DNA of 5,804 nucleotides, taken from NCBI GenBank assembly GCA_024640445.1, contig JAHEEZ010000225.1, positions 1 through 5,804 on the forward strand, given 5' to 3'. The position numbers and the translations under genes are program-made. The first letter of the stretch is position 1, and the number at the start of each line of letters is the position of its first letter. This document shows, piece by piece, positions 1-5,753 of this stretch. Source of the stretch: Acidobacteriota bacterium (lineage in GTDB: Bacteria > Acidobacteriota > Blastocatellia > Pyrinomonadales > Pyrinomonadaceae). The notes below the pieces were generated by a model. That model made no database searches and had not been told where the DNA came from. It saw nothing but the letters and a program-made list of their open reading frames with translations.

Positions 1-1391
1 CCTTCGTAGAATGCCACGGTCGAGATCCGTTCATCTTTACCGTGCGCCCTCATCGGGTCGATCTCGAAGAACATTCCGGGAGCGGCGTAGACCGGGATCC
101 CTTCCCGGCGAAGATACAGACCGTCAGTCGCCCACGGGTCCATTACCGGCAGCACGGGCACGCCTGGCCACATTTCGCCGGCGATCTTCTCAATTGCTCC
201 CATCACCTCAGGGGTCAAAGGCGATGGAGGACTCGGTTTGAGATCACCTATCACCTTTATTGTGATCTGAGGATCGGCAACTACTTCCCTTAGGGTATTC
301 AGGACGTATTCCTGGGAGTCCTCCGGAAGTACCCTGCAGTTAACGTGGGCGGACGCGAATTGAGGCAAGGCGTTTCCTGCGTGACCGGCGTTAAGCATCG
401 TCGCCACGCAAGTTGTCCTCATTATGCTGTTGTAGAACGGAGAGGCTTCGGCGACCCGCTTGACTGCCGCAGGGTCAGGTGATGGACCTGTCATCGCGGC
501 CATGTCCTTTGCGATCTGTCCTTTTTCGAAACGCGAAAGCCTCGTGAAGAACTCCCTCGTCGTATCGTTGAGTTTCACGGGAAAATCAAAGTCCGCAAGC
601 ATCGAAAGACCCCTCGAAAGATGATAAATCGCATTGTCCTTAACGGGTTGGGAACTGTGGCCGCCCGGATTCGTCACCTCGAACTCGAAGTGGACCGATG
701 CCTTTTCGCTTGTTTGGACATTGTATCGGATGCGCTTGCCATTCTCCGTCTGCCCGCCACCGGCATCGGTATTGATACAGAAATCCGCCTCGATCAGCTC
801 GCGCCGGTTCTTCAGAAGCCAGTCAACCCCATTATCCGGTCCGCCTTCTTCATCGGCGGTAAGCGCGACGATTATGTCGCGGTCCGGCACAAATCCCTCT
901 TTCTTGAGCCTGATCAGGTTTGCGACCAGCCCCGCCGCCTCCTGCTTGATATCAACGGTCCCGCGTCCGTAGAAGAAGCCGTCCTTTTCGGTAAACTTGA
1001 ACGGGTCCAGCCCATCGGACCAGTCTTTCTTGAGCGCCTCGACAACGTCGAGATGCGCGATGAAAAGGATCGGCCCTGCCAGTCCCTTTCCGCGGATCCG
1101 CGCGACGACGTTCATCTTTTCCGGCTTGGGACCAACGATCTGCAAATCTTCTTCAGTGAAGCCCGCCGCCTTGAGCCGTGCGGCGACCGCTTCCGCCGCC
1201 TTTGTACTTCCGTTCCGGATCGTTGTATCTATCTCGATCAGTTCCCGGAAGATGTCACGGGCAAGTGACTGCTGATCAGTTAGCGCCCGGTTTTGCGCGG
1301 ACGCCGTTCCTGACATTCCTGTTGCCAGGGCGATCACCGCAATGATTACGACGAGGGTTGATTTGGCGCTCGACGGTTCGGACTTCTTCAT
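1..1391 (-). CDS. Secreted M20-family zinc metallopeptidase (C-terminus cut by window edge)
   Basis: The reverse strand is open for 463 codons without a stop and leaves the window before its stop. The product is an M20/M25/M40-type metallopeptidase, a di-zinc enzyme that trims peptides or N-acyl amino acids. All expected residues are visible: H113-x-D115 in HLDVVEA, bridging D147 in GRGTVDIK, catalytic E181 and ligand E182 in ADEEGG, ligand D209 in INTDAGG, and the final ligand H450 in AHGKDER. H245 in NPGGHSS belongs to the inserted dimerisation domain. Because the last ligand is present, probably only a short tail is missing. The N-terminus has a Sec-type signal peptide: lysines, a hydrophobic stretch at about 12-25, and likely cleavage after TASA (residue 32), so the enzyme is periplasmic or secreted. 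AAGGAG lies 9 bases before the ATG and supports this start. The gene follows modC after a 126-base gap and is probably a separate unit. Exact substrate cannot be told; the family call is firm. Confidence 0.93.
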   Translation of the reverse strand, partial: MKKSEPSSAKSTLVVIIAVIALATGMSGTASAQNRALTDQQSLARDIFRELIEIDTTIRNGSTKAAEAVAARLKAAGFTEEDLQIVGPKPEKMNVVARIRGKGLAGPILFIAHLDVVEALKKDWSDGLDPFKFTEKDGFFYGRGTVDIKQEAAGLVANLIRLKKEGFVPDRDIIVALTADEEGGPDNGVDWLLKNRRELIEADFCINTDAGGGQTENGKRIRYNVQTSEKASVHFEFEVTNPGGHSSQPVKDNAIYHLSRGLSMLADFDFPVKLNDTTREFFTRLSRFEKGQIAKDMAAMTGPSPDPAAVKRVAEASPFYNSIMRTTCVATMLNAGHAGNALPQFASAHVNCRVLPEDSQEYVLNTLREVVADPQITIKVIGDLKPSPPSPLTPEVMGAIEKIAGEMWPGVPVLPVMDPWATDGLYLRREGIPVYAAPGMFFEIDPMRAHGKDERISTVAFYE

Positions 1392-1400
1392 TATTAAGGT

Positions 1401-1406
1401 CTCCTT
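1401..1406 (-). promoter_or_regulatory. Ribosome binding site of the M20 peptidase gene
   Basis: AAGGAG on the minus strand with a 9-base spacer to the ATG at 1391. It is the strongest Shine-Dalgarno match near a start in this window and fixes the start that gives a complete signal peptide. Confidence 0.7.
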
Positions 1407-1443
1407 TCTGATCAAATAGAAGGCTGAGTTATTTGAAAGTTTC

Positions 1444-1481
1444 GCGCCTTGCGGCGCATTGGGCAGGCACAAGACCTGCCC
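1444..1481. repeat. Two adjacent hairpins, probable interspersed palindromic repeat
   Basis: Two perfect inverted repeats stand side by side between modC and the peptidase gene. The first is GCGCC-TTGC-GGCGC (1444-1457, 5-bp stem, 4-base loop). The second is GGGCAGG-CACAAGA-CCTGCCC (1461-1481, 7-bp stem, 7-base loop). Neither is followed by a T-run on either strand, so this is not a canonical intrinsic terminator, although RNA from it could still end or stabilise the mod transcript. The compact two-stem palindrome in an intergenic gap resembles REP-like or miniature interspersed elements. Only one copy is in the window, so repetitiveness in the genome is inferred. Confidence 0.5.
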
Positions 1482-1487
1482 CTACGC

Positions 1488-1514
1488 GACCCGATAGACC
1501 CGACAGACTCATCA
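1488..1514. repeat. Short degenerate 9-bp tandem repeat (three units)
   Basis: Three consecutive 9-mers, GACCCGATA, GACCCGACA and GACTCATCA, sit just beyond the modC stop. The first two differ at one base; the third keeps only part of the pattern. The last unit carries the start of the 10-mer CTCATCACTC that recurs near 5740. Short and possibly fortuitous. Confidence 0.35.
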
Positions 1515-1517
1515 CTC

Positions 1518-2582
1518 TTATGAGAGGACCGCGACGCTCTTCGCCTGCGCAAATACCTTGCGCCCGGGTCTGAGATCAAGCACTGAAGCCGATTTTCGCG
1601 TCACGCGCGCCAGAAGCGGGACGCCTTTTGCACTAACGCGTACGGTGACCTGCGATATCCCGTGGTCTGCCGTTTCTTCTACCACCGCTTCGAAGATGTT
1701 TAGGATGCTTGTTCCTTTCTGCTCTTCGAGAGTGAGGCTGACATCGCGCGCGAGCACCCTCAGACGGACGATTTGGCCGTCTTCCATATCTCCGCGCGGT
1801 ACCGTGAATCTGCCTCCGGGAAAGTCCAGATAGGAAAGTCCGAACTCGTCATCGTGTCCGGCGACCGTCGCTTCAACGATCGCTTCGGCGTCCTCTCCCC
1901 GGGCCAGCGGAAGATCGAGCCTTGTGAGAACATCGCGGATCGGCCCGTGAGCGGTAACCCTTCCATTATTCAAGAGGATCAGGTGATCGGCGATTCGTGC
2001 CACTTCGTCCGCCGAATGACTTACGTAAACAATGGGGATGTCCAGTTCTTCGCGGAGCCCGTCAATGTAAGCGAGCACCTCGTTCTTCAGCTCCGCGTCG
2101 AGCGAGGAAACAGGCTCGTCCATCAACAACAGGGACGGACCCACGGCAAGCGCCCGGGCTATCGCGACTCGCTGGTTCTCTCCTCCCGAAAGGGTCGAAG
2201 GGTCCCTGTCCAGCAGGTCGATCAGGCCAAGCCTTTCCGCGGCCCTTCGCACCTTCATTTCACACTCTTTTGAGGTCAGGCGTTTCACACCATAGGCAAT
2301 GTTCCCACGGACCGTTAGATGTGGAAACAGGCTCGGCTCCTGGAAAACGAATCCCATACTACGCTTGTGAGGCGGAAGGAACACATTTGTGTCTTGCCAG
2401 ATCGAGCCGCCAACTGAAACGCAGCTCCCGGGATGCCGCTCCAGCCCGGCGATCGTCCTCAGGATCGTAGTCTTTCCGGAGCCGGACGGGCCGATCAGCG
2501 CGGTGATCCCTATTGACGGCACTTCAAGATCGGCATCGACGACAAACTCGCCCTTGATCGCTTTTATTCCTGCCTTGATCAT
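1518..2582 (-). CDS. modC: Molybdate ABC transporter ATP-binding protein ModC
   Basis: This 354-residue protein hydrolyses ATP on the cytoplasmic face of the ModB channel to drive molybdate (possibly also tungstate) import. ATPase parts in order: Walker A GPSGSGKT (31-38), Q-loop Q81 in VFQEP, signature LSGGENQRVAIARAL (131-145), Walker B LLLMDEP (151-157), D-loop around SSLD, and switch H189 in VSHS. Residues from about 289 on (TSILNIF onward) form the MOP/TOBE oxyanion-binding domain that separates ModC from other importer ATPases, and the length is normal for ModC. It is the last of three mod genes: its ATG shares one base with the modB stop (TGATG), so translation is probably coupled. An AGGAGG lies about 20 bases upstream, too far for an ordinary ribosome binding site, and is also coding sequence of modB (Arg-Arg codons). 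Identity is firm; molybdate versus tungstate preference cannot be read from the sequence. Confidence 0.95.
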   Translation of the reverse strand: MIKAGIKAIKGEFVVDADLEVPSIGITALIGPSGSGKTTILRTIAGLERHPGSCVSVGGSIWQDTNVFLPPHKRSMGFVFQEPSLFPHLTVRGNIAYGVKRLTSKECEMKVRRAAERLGLIDLLDRDPSTLSGGENQRVAIARALAVGPSLLLMDEPVSSLDAELKNEVLAYIDGLREELDIPIVYVSHSADEVARIADHLILLNNGRVTAHGPIRDVLTRLDLPLARGEDAEAIVEATVAGHDDEFGLSYLDFPGGRFTVPRGDMEDGQIVRLRVLARDVSLTLEEQKGTSILNIFEAVVEETADHGISQVTVRVSAKGVPLLARVTRKSASVLDLRPGRKVFAQAKSVAVLS

Positions 2583-3265
2583 CAGAGCCGAATCGGCCGG
2601 AACCTCCTGTTCAATCCGTAAACAACTGCGAGTATCAAGAACGAGATGACAAGGAGCGTGCCCGCAAGCCAGTGCGCCTGCGAGTACTCAATCGCCTCGA
2701 CGTGGTCGTAGATAGCTATCGAAACCACCCTTGTGCTGCCCGGAATGTTTCCTCCGATCATCAGCACCACGCCGAACTCACCTAGGGTGTGGGCGAAGCC
2801 GAGCACCGCCGCGGTCAGAAATCCCGGCCAGGCCATAGGGACCGCGACAGTGAAGAACCGGTCGACGGGCGAAGCACGAAGCGTTGCGGCGACCTCGAGC
2901 GGCCTCGTACCGACCGATTCAAACGACCTCTGCAAGGGCTGGACTACGAAAGGGAGTGAATATATGACGGAACCGATCACAAGTCCCGTGAACGTGAATG
3001 CCGGGGAGCCGAGTCCGAGCGTTTCGAACAATCTGCCGATCGGACCTTCGGGTCCCAGCGCGATCAAAAGGTAGAATCCGAGTACCGTGGGTGGAAGGAC
3101 CAGAGGCATCGCGACCATTGCTTCCGGAATGAACTTCAAACGCCACGTGCTGCGTGCGAGCCACCAGGAGAGCGGGGTTCCGATCACCAAAAGGACGGCC
3201 GTTGTGACAGCCGCCAGCTTCAGCGTGATGAAAAGTGCTGTGAGGCCCGCTTCGTCAAGGATCAT
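2582..3265 (-). CDS. modB: Molybdate ABC transporter permease ModB
   Basis: This 227-residue inner-membrane protein forms, as a homodimer, the path through which molybdate enters the cell. About five hydrophobic segments are visible (near 10-35, 49-71, 92-112, 144-170 and 198-219). The cytoplasmic EAA loop that docks to ModC is present at about 123-149, from LEVAATLRASPVDRFF through VPMAWPG. MPLVLPPTVLGFYLL (53-67) and HTLGEFGVVLMIGG (159-172) are typical ModB stretches. Length is normal for the family. The start overlaps the modA stop by four bases (ATGA) and the stop overlaps the modC start by one base, a tightly coupled arrangement that supports equal expression of the three parts. No good Shine-Dalgarno precedes the ATG, again consistent with coupling. 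Confidence 0.95.
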   Translation of the reverse strand: MILDEAGLTALFITLKLAAVTTAVLLVIGTPLSWWLARSTWRLKFIPEAMVAMPLVLPPTVLGFYLLIALGPEGPIGRLFETLGLGSPAFTFTGLVIGSVIYSLPFVVQPLQRSFESVGTRPLEVAATLRASPVDRFFTVAVPMAWPGFLTAAVLGFAHTLGEFGVVLMIGGNIPGSTRVVSIAIYDHVEAIEYSQAHWLAGTLLVISFLILAVVYGLNRRFRPIRL

Positions 3266-4047
3266 CTTGTATCGTAGCCAAACTTCCGAATGACCTTTTT
3301 CCCCTCTTCGCTATCCAGGAATCTGAGAAAACCGCGTCCGGCATCGGTGTCCTTCAAAAGGACCGCCTGTTGTTCGATGGGGGAATAAAGTTCCTGCGGC
3401 ACCTCCCAAAACGAACCGGTTTTGCCTTTAACCTGAGATAGAGCGACGAATCCGGCATCGGCATTGCCGGTCGAGACGAACTGAAACGTCTGGCCTATGT
3501 CCTCGCCCCGCACCAGACGCGCTTCGAATCTTTCCCAAATCCCAAGGTTCCTGAGCACCTCTTCCGCCGCTTTGCCAAAGGGTGCCAGTTTCGGGTTTGC
3601 GATCGCAAGTTTTTCAAACTCGCCCTTCTCAAGAAATTCGGGCCCGGAATTCGTCCCAATCTCTTGCGGACTCCAAAGAACAAGCTTTCCTAACGCGTAT
3701 GTAAATCTTGAACCGGCAGCCGCCGGACCTTCACTTTCGAGCAATTCCGGTCTTGCCCTGTCCGCCGCGAGAAACACATCGTACGGGGCTCCGTTTCGTA
3801 TCTGTGCGAAGAGCTTCCCGGTGGAGCCGGCAGTGATGGTAATGTTCTCTCCCGTCCGGTCCTGGAATATCTTTACAAGCTCGGTTGCGGGGGTTTTGAA
3901 GTTGCTGGCGACGGCGATCCGAAGTTCCGGTCTTTGATCAGTGCCTCCGCAGGAAACAAGCAGAAGAGCTAGAGGCAGAATCGTAAAGATGAGCCGGATC
4001 GCTCCGATCTTGTCTTCCATTTTGGTGGCTCTCAAAATCGCTGCCAT
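3262..4047 (-). CDS. modA: Molybdate-binding lipoprotein ModA (periplasmic component)
   Basis: This is the substrate-binding protein that captures molybdate outside the inner membrane and hands it to ModB. Oxyanion-contacting stretches are visible: RIAVASNF with S48, AGSTGKLFAQIRNGAPYDVFLAAD (75-96, with S75), NPKLAPFG (151-158) and GNADAGFVALSQ (194-205). The last has Phe/Val where enterobacterial ModA has a tyrosine, closer to the Azotobacter-type group as I recall it. The hydrophobic segment ends in LLVSC|GG, a lipobox with the lipid-bearing cysteine at residue 33, so the protein is membrane-anchored. Two starts compete. The ATG at 4047 directly abuts the higA stop (TGAATG) and has no visible Shine-Dalgarno. 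The ATG at 4020 (residue 10) has GAGAG eight bases upstream and gives a normal 23-residue lipoprotein signal. I favour 4020; the longer form is listed as the maximal extent. Function is firm. Confidence 0.94.
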   Translation of the reverse strand: MAAILRATKMEDKIGAIRLIFTILPLALLLVSCGGTDQRPELRIAVASNFKTPATELVKIFQDRTGENITITAGSTGKLFAQIRNGAPYDVFLAADRARPELLESEGPAAAGSRFTYALGKLVLWSPQEIGTNSGPEFLEKGEFEKLAIANPKLAPFGKAAEEVLRNLGIWERFEARLVRGEDIGQTFQFVSTGNADAGFVALSQVKGKTGSFWEVPQELYSPIEQQAVLLKDTDAGRGFLRFLDSEEGKKVIRKFGYDTR

Positions 4048-4347
4048 TCATGCCGCAAGAGGTACGATCTCTTCCTCGATCTTTGCTCCTACTTCCCGCC
4101 GGGCGGTTTCCAATTCGAAGCGCTTTTGAAGATTGAGCCAGAATTCCGGAGTTGTGTTGAAGCAACGGGCGAGTCGAAGTGCTGTATCTGCGGAGACGCC
4201 GCGCTTTTGGTTCACTATCTCATTGATCCTGGCAGCGGTCACACCGAGGCGATTCGCGAGCGCGTTCGCGGAAAGGTCCAGCGGCTTCATATACTCCTCA
4301 CGCAAGATCTCACCCGGGTGTATCGGAGGAAGTAATTCATCACCCAT
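4048..4347 (-). CDS. higA: HigA-type antitoxin, helix-turn-helix regulator
   Basis: This 99-residue protein belongs to the HigA/VapI addiction-module antidote family of XRE-type DNA-binding proteins. It begins with the family hallmark PPIHPGEILREEYMKPL (7-23). A helix-turn-helix follows at about 25-62 (LSANALANRLGVTAARINEI, then VSADTALRLARCF), and then TTPEFWLNLQ (65-74), also typical. It should neutralise HigB by direct binding and repress its own operon. The gene starts 16 bases after the higB stop, with GGAG upstream in that gap. It ends with a TGA immediately followed by the first possible modA ATG, so a transcript through higA would continue into modABC. Whether HigA really controls molybdate uptake is inference from layout. 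Confidence 0.93.
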   Translation of the reverse strand: MGDELLPPIHPGEILREEYMKPLDLSANALANRLGVTAARINEIVNQKRGVSADTALRLARCFNTTPEFWLNLQKRFELETARREVGAKIEEEIVPLAA

Positions 4348-4363
4348 AACTCAGTCACTCCGT

Positions 4364-4639
4364 TCAATGGTAGTCAACGATCTCAACAGAATCGGCTCCT
4401 GCGCTCCATCTGAAGCAGATGCGGAACTGGCCGTTTATCCTGATACTGTATTGTCCTTCCCTGTCGCCACGCAGTTTCTCGAGCCGATTACCAGGTGGAC
4501 TCCTCAAATCATCCAGCGATTGAGAAGCCTCGAGAATCGCCAGTTTCCTTCTGGCCGGAGCCTGGATCGTTTCAAACTGCTTCACGCGTATTCCGCGAAA
4601 GAGCCTTGCTGTGTGAGGGCAGCGGAAGGACCTGATCAT
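4364..4639 (-). CDS. higB: HigB-type toxin, RelE/ParE-superfamily mRNA interferase
   Basis: This 91-residue protein matches HigB toxins, which cut mRNA on the ribosome when not bound by HigA. The family opening MIRSF, the core SLDDLRSPPGNRLEKL with GDREGQYSIRI and QFRICFRW (41-78), and the ending VEIVDYH (85-91) are all present. Basic residues R57, R67 and R73 and the C-terminal D89-Y90-H91 line up with residues described as catalytic in Proteus vulgaris HigB. A histidine at position 54 of that protein is E54 here, as in many RelE-like HigB proteins. The frame is intact, so the toxin looks functional. Toxin-before-antitoxin order is the signature of higBA. The start follows a promoter-like region with a large palindrome at very short distance and has no convincing Shine-Dalgarno. 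Confidence 0.93.
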   Translation of the reverse strand: MIRSFRCPHTARLFRGIRVKQFETIQAPARRKLAILEASQSLDDLRSPPGNRLEKLRGDREGQYSIRINGQFRICFRWSAGADSVEIVDYH

Positions 4640-4647
4640 TGCCGGAG

Positions 4648-4678
4648 TATATATCGTTTATCGATAAACGGCAATCAA
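4648..4678 (-). promoter_or_regulatory. Putative promoter of the higBA(-modABC) unit
   Basis: On the minus strand TTGATT (4678-4673) resembles a -35 box. GATATA (4655-4650) follows at a 17-base spacing as a possible -10 box; the overlapping TATATA (4653-4648) is an alternative at 19. No other promoter-like sequence was apparent between aqpZ and modA. With the -10 here the start of transcription would fall only a few bases before the higB ATG. This is consensus matching by eye in an organism whose promoter preferences are unknown. Confidence 0.5.
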
Positions 4679-4687
4679 ATAAACGAT
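4653..4687. promoter_or_regulatory. Probable HigA operator: 16-bp perfect palindrome plus third half-site
   Basis: CGTTTATCGATAAACG at 4655-4670 is a perfect 16-bp palindrome between the proposed -35 and -10 boxes. AATAAACG at 4678-4685 repeats its right half (GATAAACG, 4663-4670) with 7 of 8 bases matching, shifted by 15 bp. ATCGTTTAT (4653-4661) and ATAAACGAT (4679-4687) are exact reverse complements, so the whole region reads as three half-sites. HigA family proteins are known to repress their own promoters through such palindromes; binding here is inferred from position. Confidence 0.65.
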
Positions 4688-4764
4688 GAGCTGGGAGACA
4701 CTCAGGCCGCTTCCACCAAAGGCATCAACTCCAGAAGGCGAGTAAGTCCGGCAAGCCTGGCTAG
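4688..4764. other. Spacer between aqpZ and the higBA operator
   Basis: No open frame with family resemblance, no RNA gene and no strong hairpin with a T-run is visible after the aqpZ stop. If aqpZ has its own terminator it is not an obvious intrinsic one, so read-through into higBA cannot be excluded. Confidence 0.4.
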
Positions 4765-5466
4765 TTACTCTTCAGGCGCGTCTTCTGCACCTATGAATTT
4801 ATAGATCATAGCCCCGATCACCGCTCCGATTATCGGCGCGATCCAGAACAGCCAAAGCTGACCGAGCGCCCATCCGCCCTGGAATACCGCTACGCCCGTA
4901 CTGCGAGCGGGATTCACGGAAGTATTCGTCACGGGAATGCTGATCAGGTGGATCAGGGTAAGGCACAGGCCGATCGCCACCGGTGCGCCGATCGCGTGCG
5001 CACGTTTGTCGGTGGCGCCCAGGATAACGATCAGGAAGAACGCTGTCATAACGATCTCGCAGACAAGGGCCGCGGCCATCGTATAACCGCCGGGCGAATG
5101 ATCGCCGAAACCGTTCGAAGCAAAACCAGAAGCGGCGGCATCAAAGCCCGTCTTGCCGCTCGCGATGATGAACAGGACCCCGCCCGCGATGATCGCGCCG
5201 ACAACCTGTGAAACGATGTAAGGCGCAAGTTCCTTTGCCTCAAACCTGCCGCCTGCCCACAGTCCCACCGAAACCGCCGGATTCAAATGGCATCCGGAAA
5301 TATGGCCTATCGCGTATGCCATGGTCAGCACCGTAAGACCGAATGCCAGTGAAACACCAAGAAGCCCAATTCCAAGTTCCGGAAAAGCCGCCGCAAGCAC
5401 CGCGCTTCCGCATCCGCCGAGTACCAGCCAGAAAGTGCCAATCAGTTCAGCCGCGTATTTTTTCAT
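4765..5466 (-). CDS. aqpZ: Aquaporin Z, water channel
   Basis: This 233-residue inner-membrane protein is a MIP-family channel passing water across the membrane. Both pore-lining NPA motifs are intact: NPA at 62-64 in SGCHLNPAVS and NPA at 185-187 in NTSVNPARS. The four residues of the aromatic/arginine selectivity filter, F42, H173, T182 and R188, are the same set as in E. coli AqpZ (F43, H174, T183, R189). This points to a water-selective pore rather than a glycerol facilitator, which also fits the length and the opening MKKYAAELIGTFWLV. Six membrane spans can be followed. GGGAG six bases before the ATG supports the start. It is separated from higBA by 125 bases including that module's own promoter, so it is probably a single-gene unit. 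No functional link to molybdate uptake is evident. Confidence 0.96.
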   Translation of the reverse strand: MKKYAAELIGTFWLVLGGCGSAVLAAAFPELGIGLLGVSLAFGLTVLTMAYAIGHISGCHLNPAVSVGLWAGGRFEAKELAPYIVSQVVGAIIAGGVLFIIASGKTGFDAAASGFASNGFGDHSPGGYTMAAALVCEIVMTAFFLIVILGATDKRAHAIGAPVAIGLCLTLIHLISIPVTNTSVNPARSTGVAVFQGGWALGQLWLFWIAPIIGAVIGAMIYKFIGAEDAPEE

Positions 5467-5603
5467 CTGATTCTCCCGTAGTCGTCAAGCCCGCAGTTTG
5501 AGGTTCTCCCCGCAAGGCATAAATTTGATCAGGTTTGTGTGGATATTAGTGGGTAAATAATGCCACAAAAAGGGATAGTTCGGCTAGGTTTTTTAGAAAA
5601 AAC
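5467..5603. other. Upstream region of aqpZ
   Basis: No open frame here looks like a gene. On the minus strand GGGAG (5477-5473) is the aqpZ ribosome binding site. The A/T-rich stretch at about 5540-5575 could hold a promoter: TTTTTG and TAATAT are 17 bases apart on the minus strand, a weak match. The inverted pair TTTGTG/CACAAA flanks that stretch. None of this is strong enough to name a regulator. Confidence 0.35.
5588..5603. repeat. A/T-rich palindrome next to the heptad array
   Basis: GTTTTTT-AG-AAAAAAC is a perfect 7-bp inverted repeat with a 2-base centre directly abutting the tandem array. The arms are A/T only except for the outer G-C pair and the centre is too short for a stable RNA loop. 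A terminator role is therefore doubtful, though intrinsic curvature is likely. Confidence 0.45.
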
Positions 5604-5655
<52 letters not shown>

Positions 5656-5683
5656 ATGTTGAAACCAGGCTAGGCTTGTCAAC

Positions 5684-5753
5684 CTCATCGCTCATCTCTC
5701 AGCACCCATCACTCAGTACTCATTACTAATTTCTCACTCCTCATCACTCACCT
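5684..5753. repeat. Degenerate 7-bp tandem repeat, consensus CTCATCA, about 10 units
   Basis: From 5684 the sequence divides cleanly into ten heptads that mostly begin CTCA: CTCATCG, CTCATCT, CTCAGCA, CCCATCA, CTCAGTA, CTCATTA, CTAATTT, CTCACTC, CTCATCA, CTCACCT. No insertion or deletion breaks the phase, although most units differ from the consensus. This looks like an older, decayed array of the same period as the perfect one 28 bases away but of unrelated sequence. Its last unit contains the stop codon of the partial gene at the right edge. Confidence 0.7.

Noticed and set aside
621..1268. 215-codon open frame on the plus strand
   Set aside because: It lies wholly antisense to the M20 peptidase, whose frame carries every catalytic motif. 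The plus-strand translation shows no recognisable domain.
1773..2470. Plus-strand open frames opposite modC
   Set aside because: They are shadows of modC, whose ATPase motifs are intact throughout.
4018..4140. Molybdenum-cofactor riboswitch before modA
   Set aside because: The space directly upstream of modA is higA coding sequence and leaves no room for a structured leader of that size.
4653..4687. ModE box controlling the mod genes
   Set aside because: The half-site CGTTTAT resembles the CGTTATAT arm of ModE operators. However, the dyad spacing does not fit (16 or 31 bp overall, against about 24 for the E. coli modA site as recalled), and the position before higB makes HigA the better candidate.
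4133..4804. 223-codon open frame on the plus strand
   Set aside because: It runs antisense through higA, higB, the operator and the aqpZ tail. The minus-strand genes have clear family motifs and this frame has none.
5588..5603. Intrinsic terminator
   Set aside because: The stem is A/T-rich with a 2-base centre and no G/C-rich stem followed by a T-run, so a stable terminator hairpin is unlikely.
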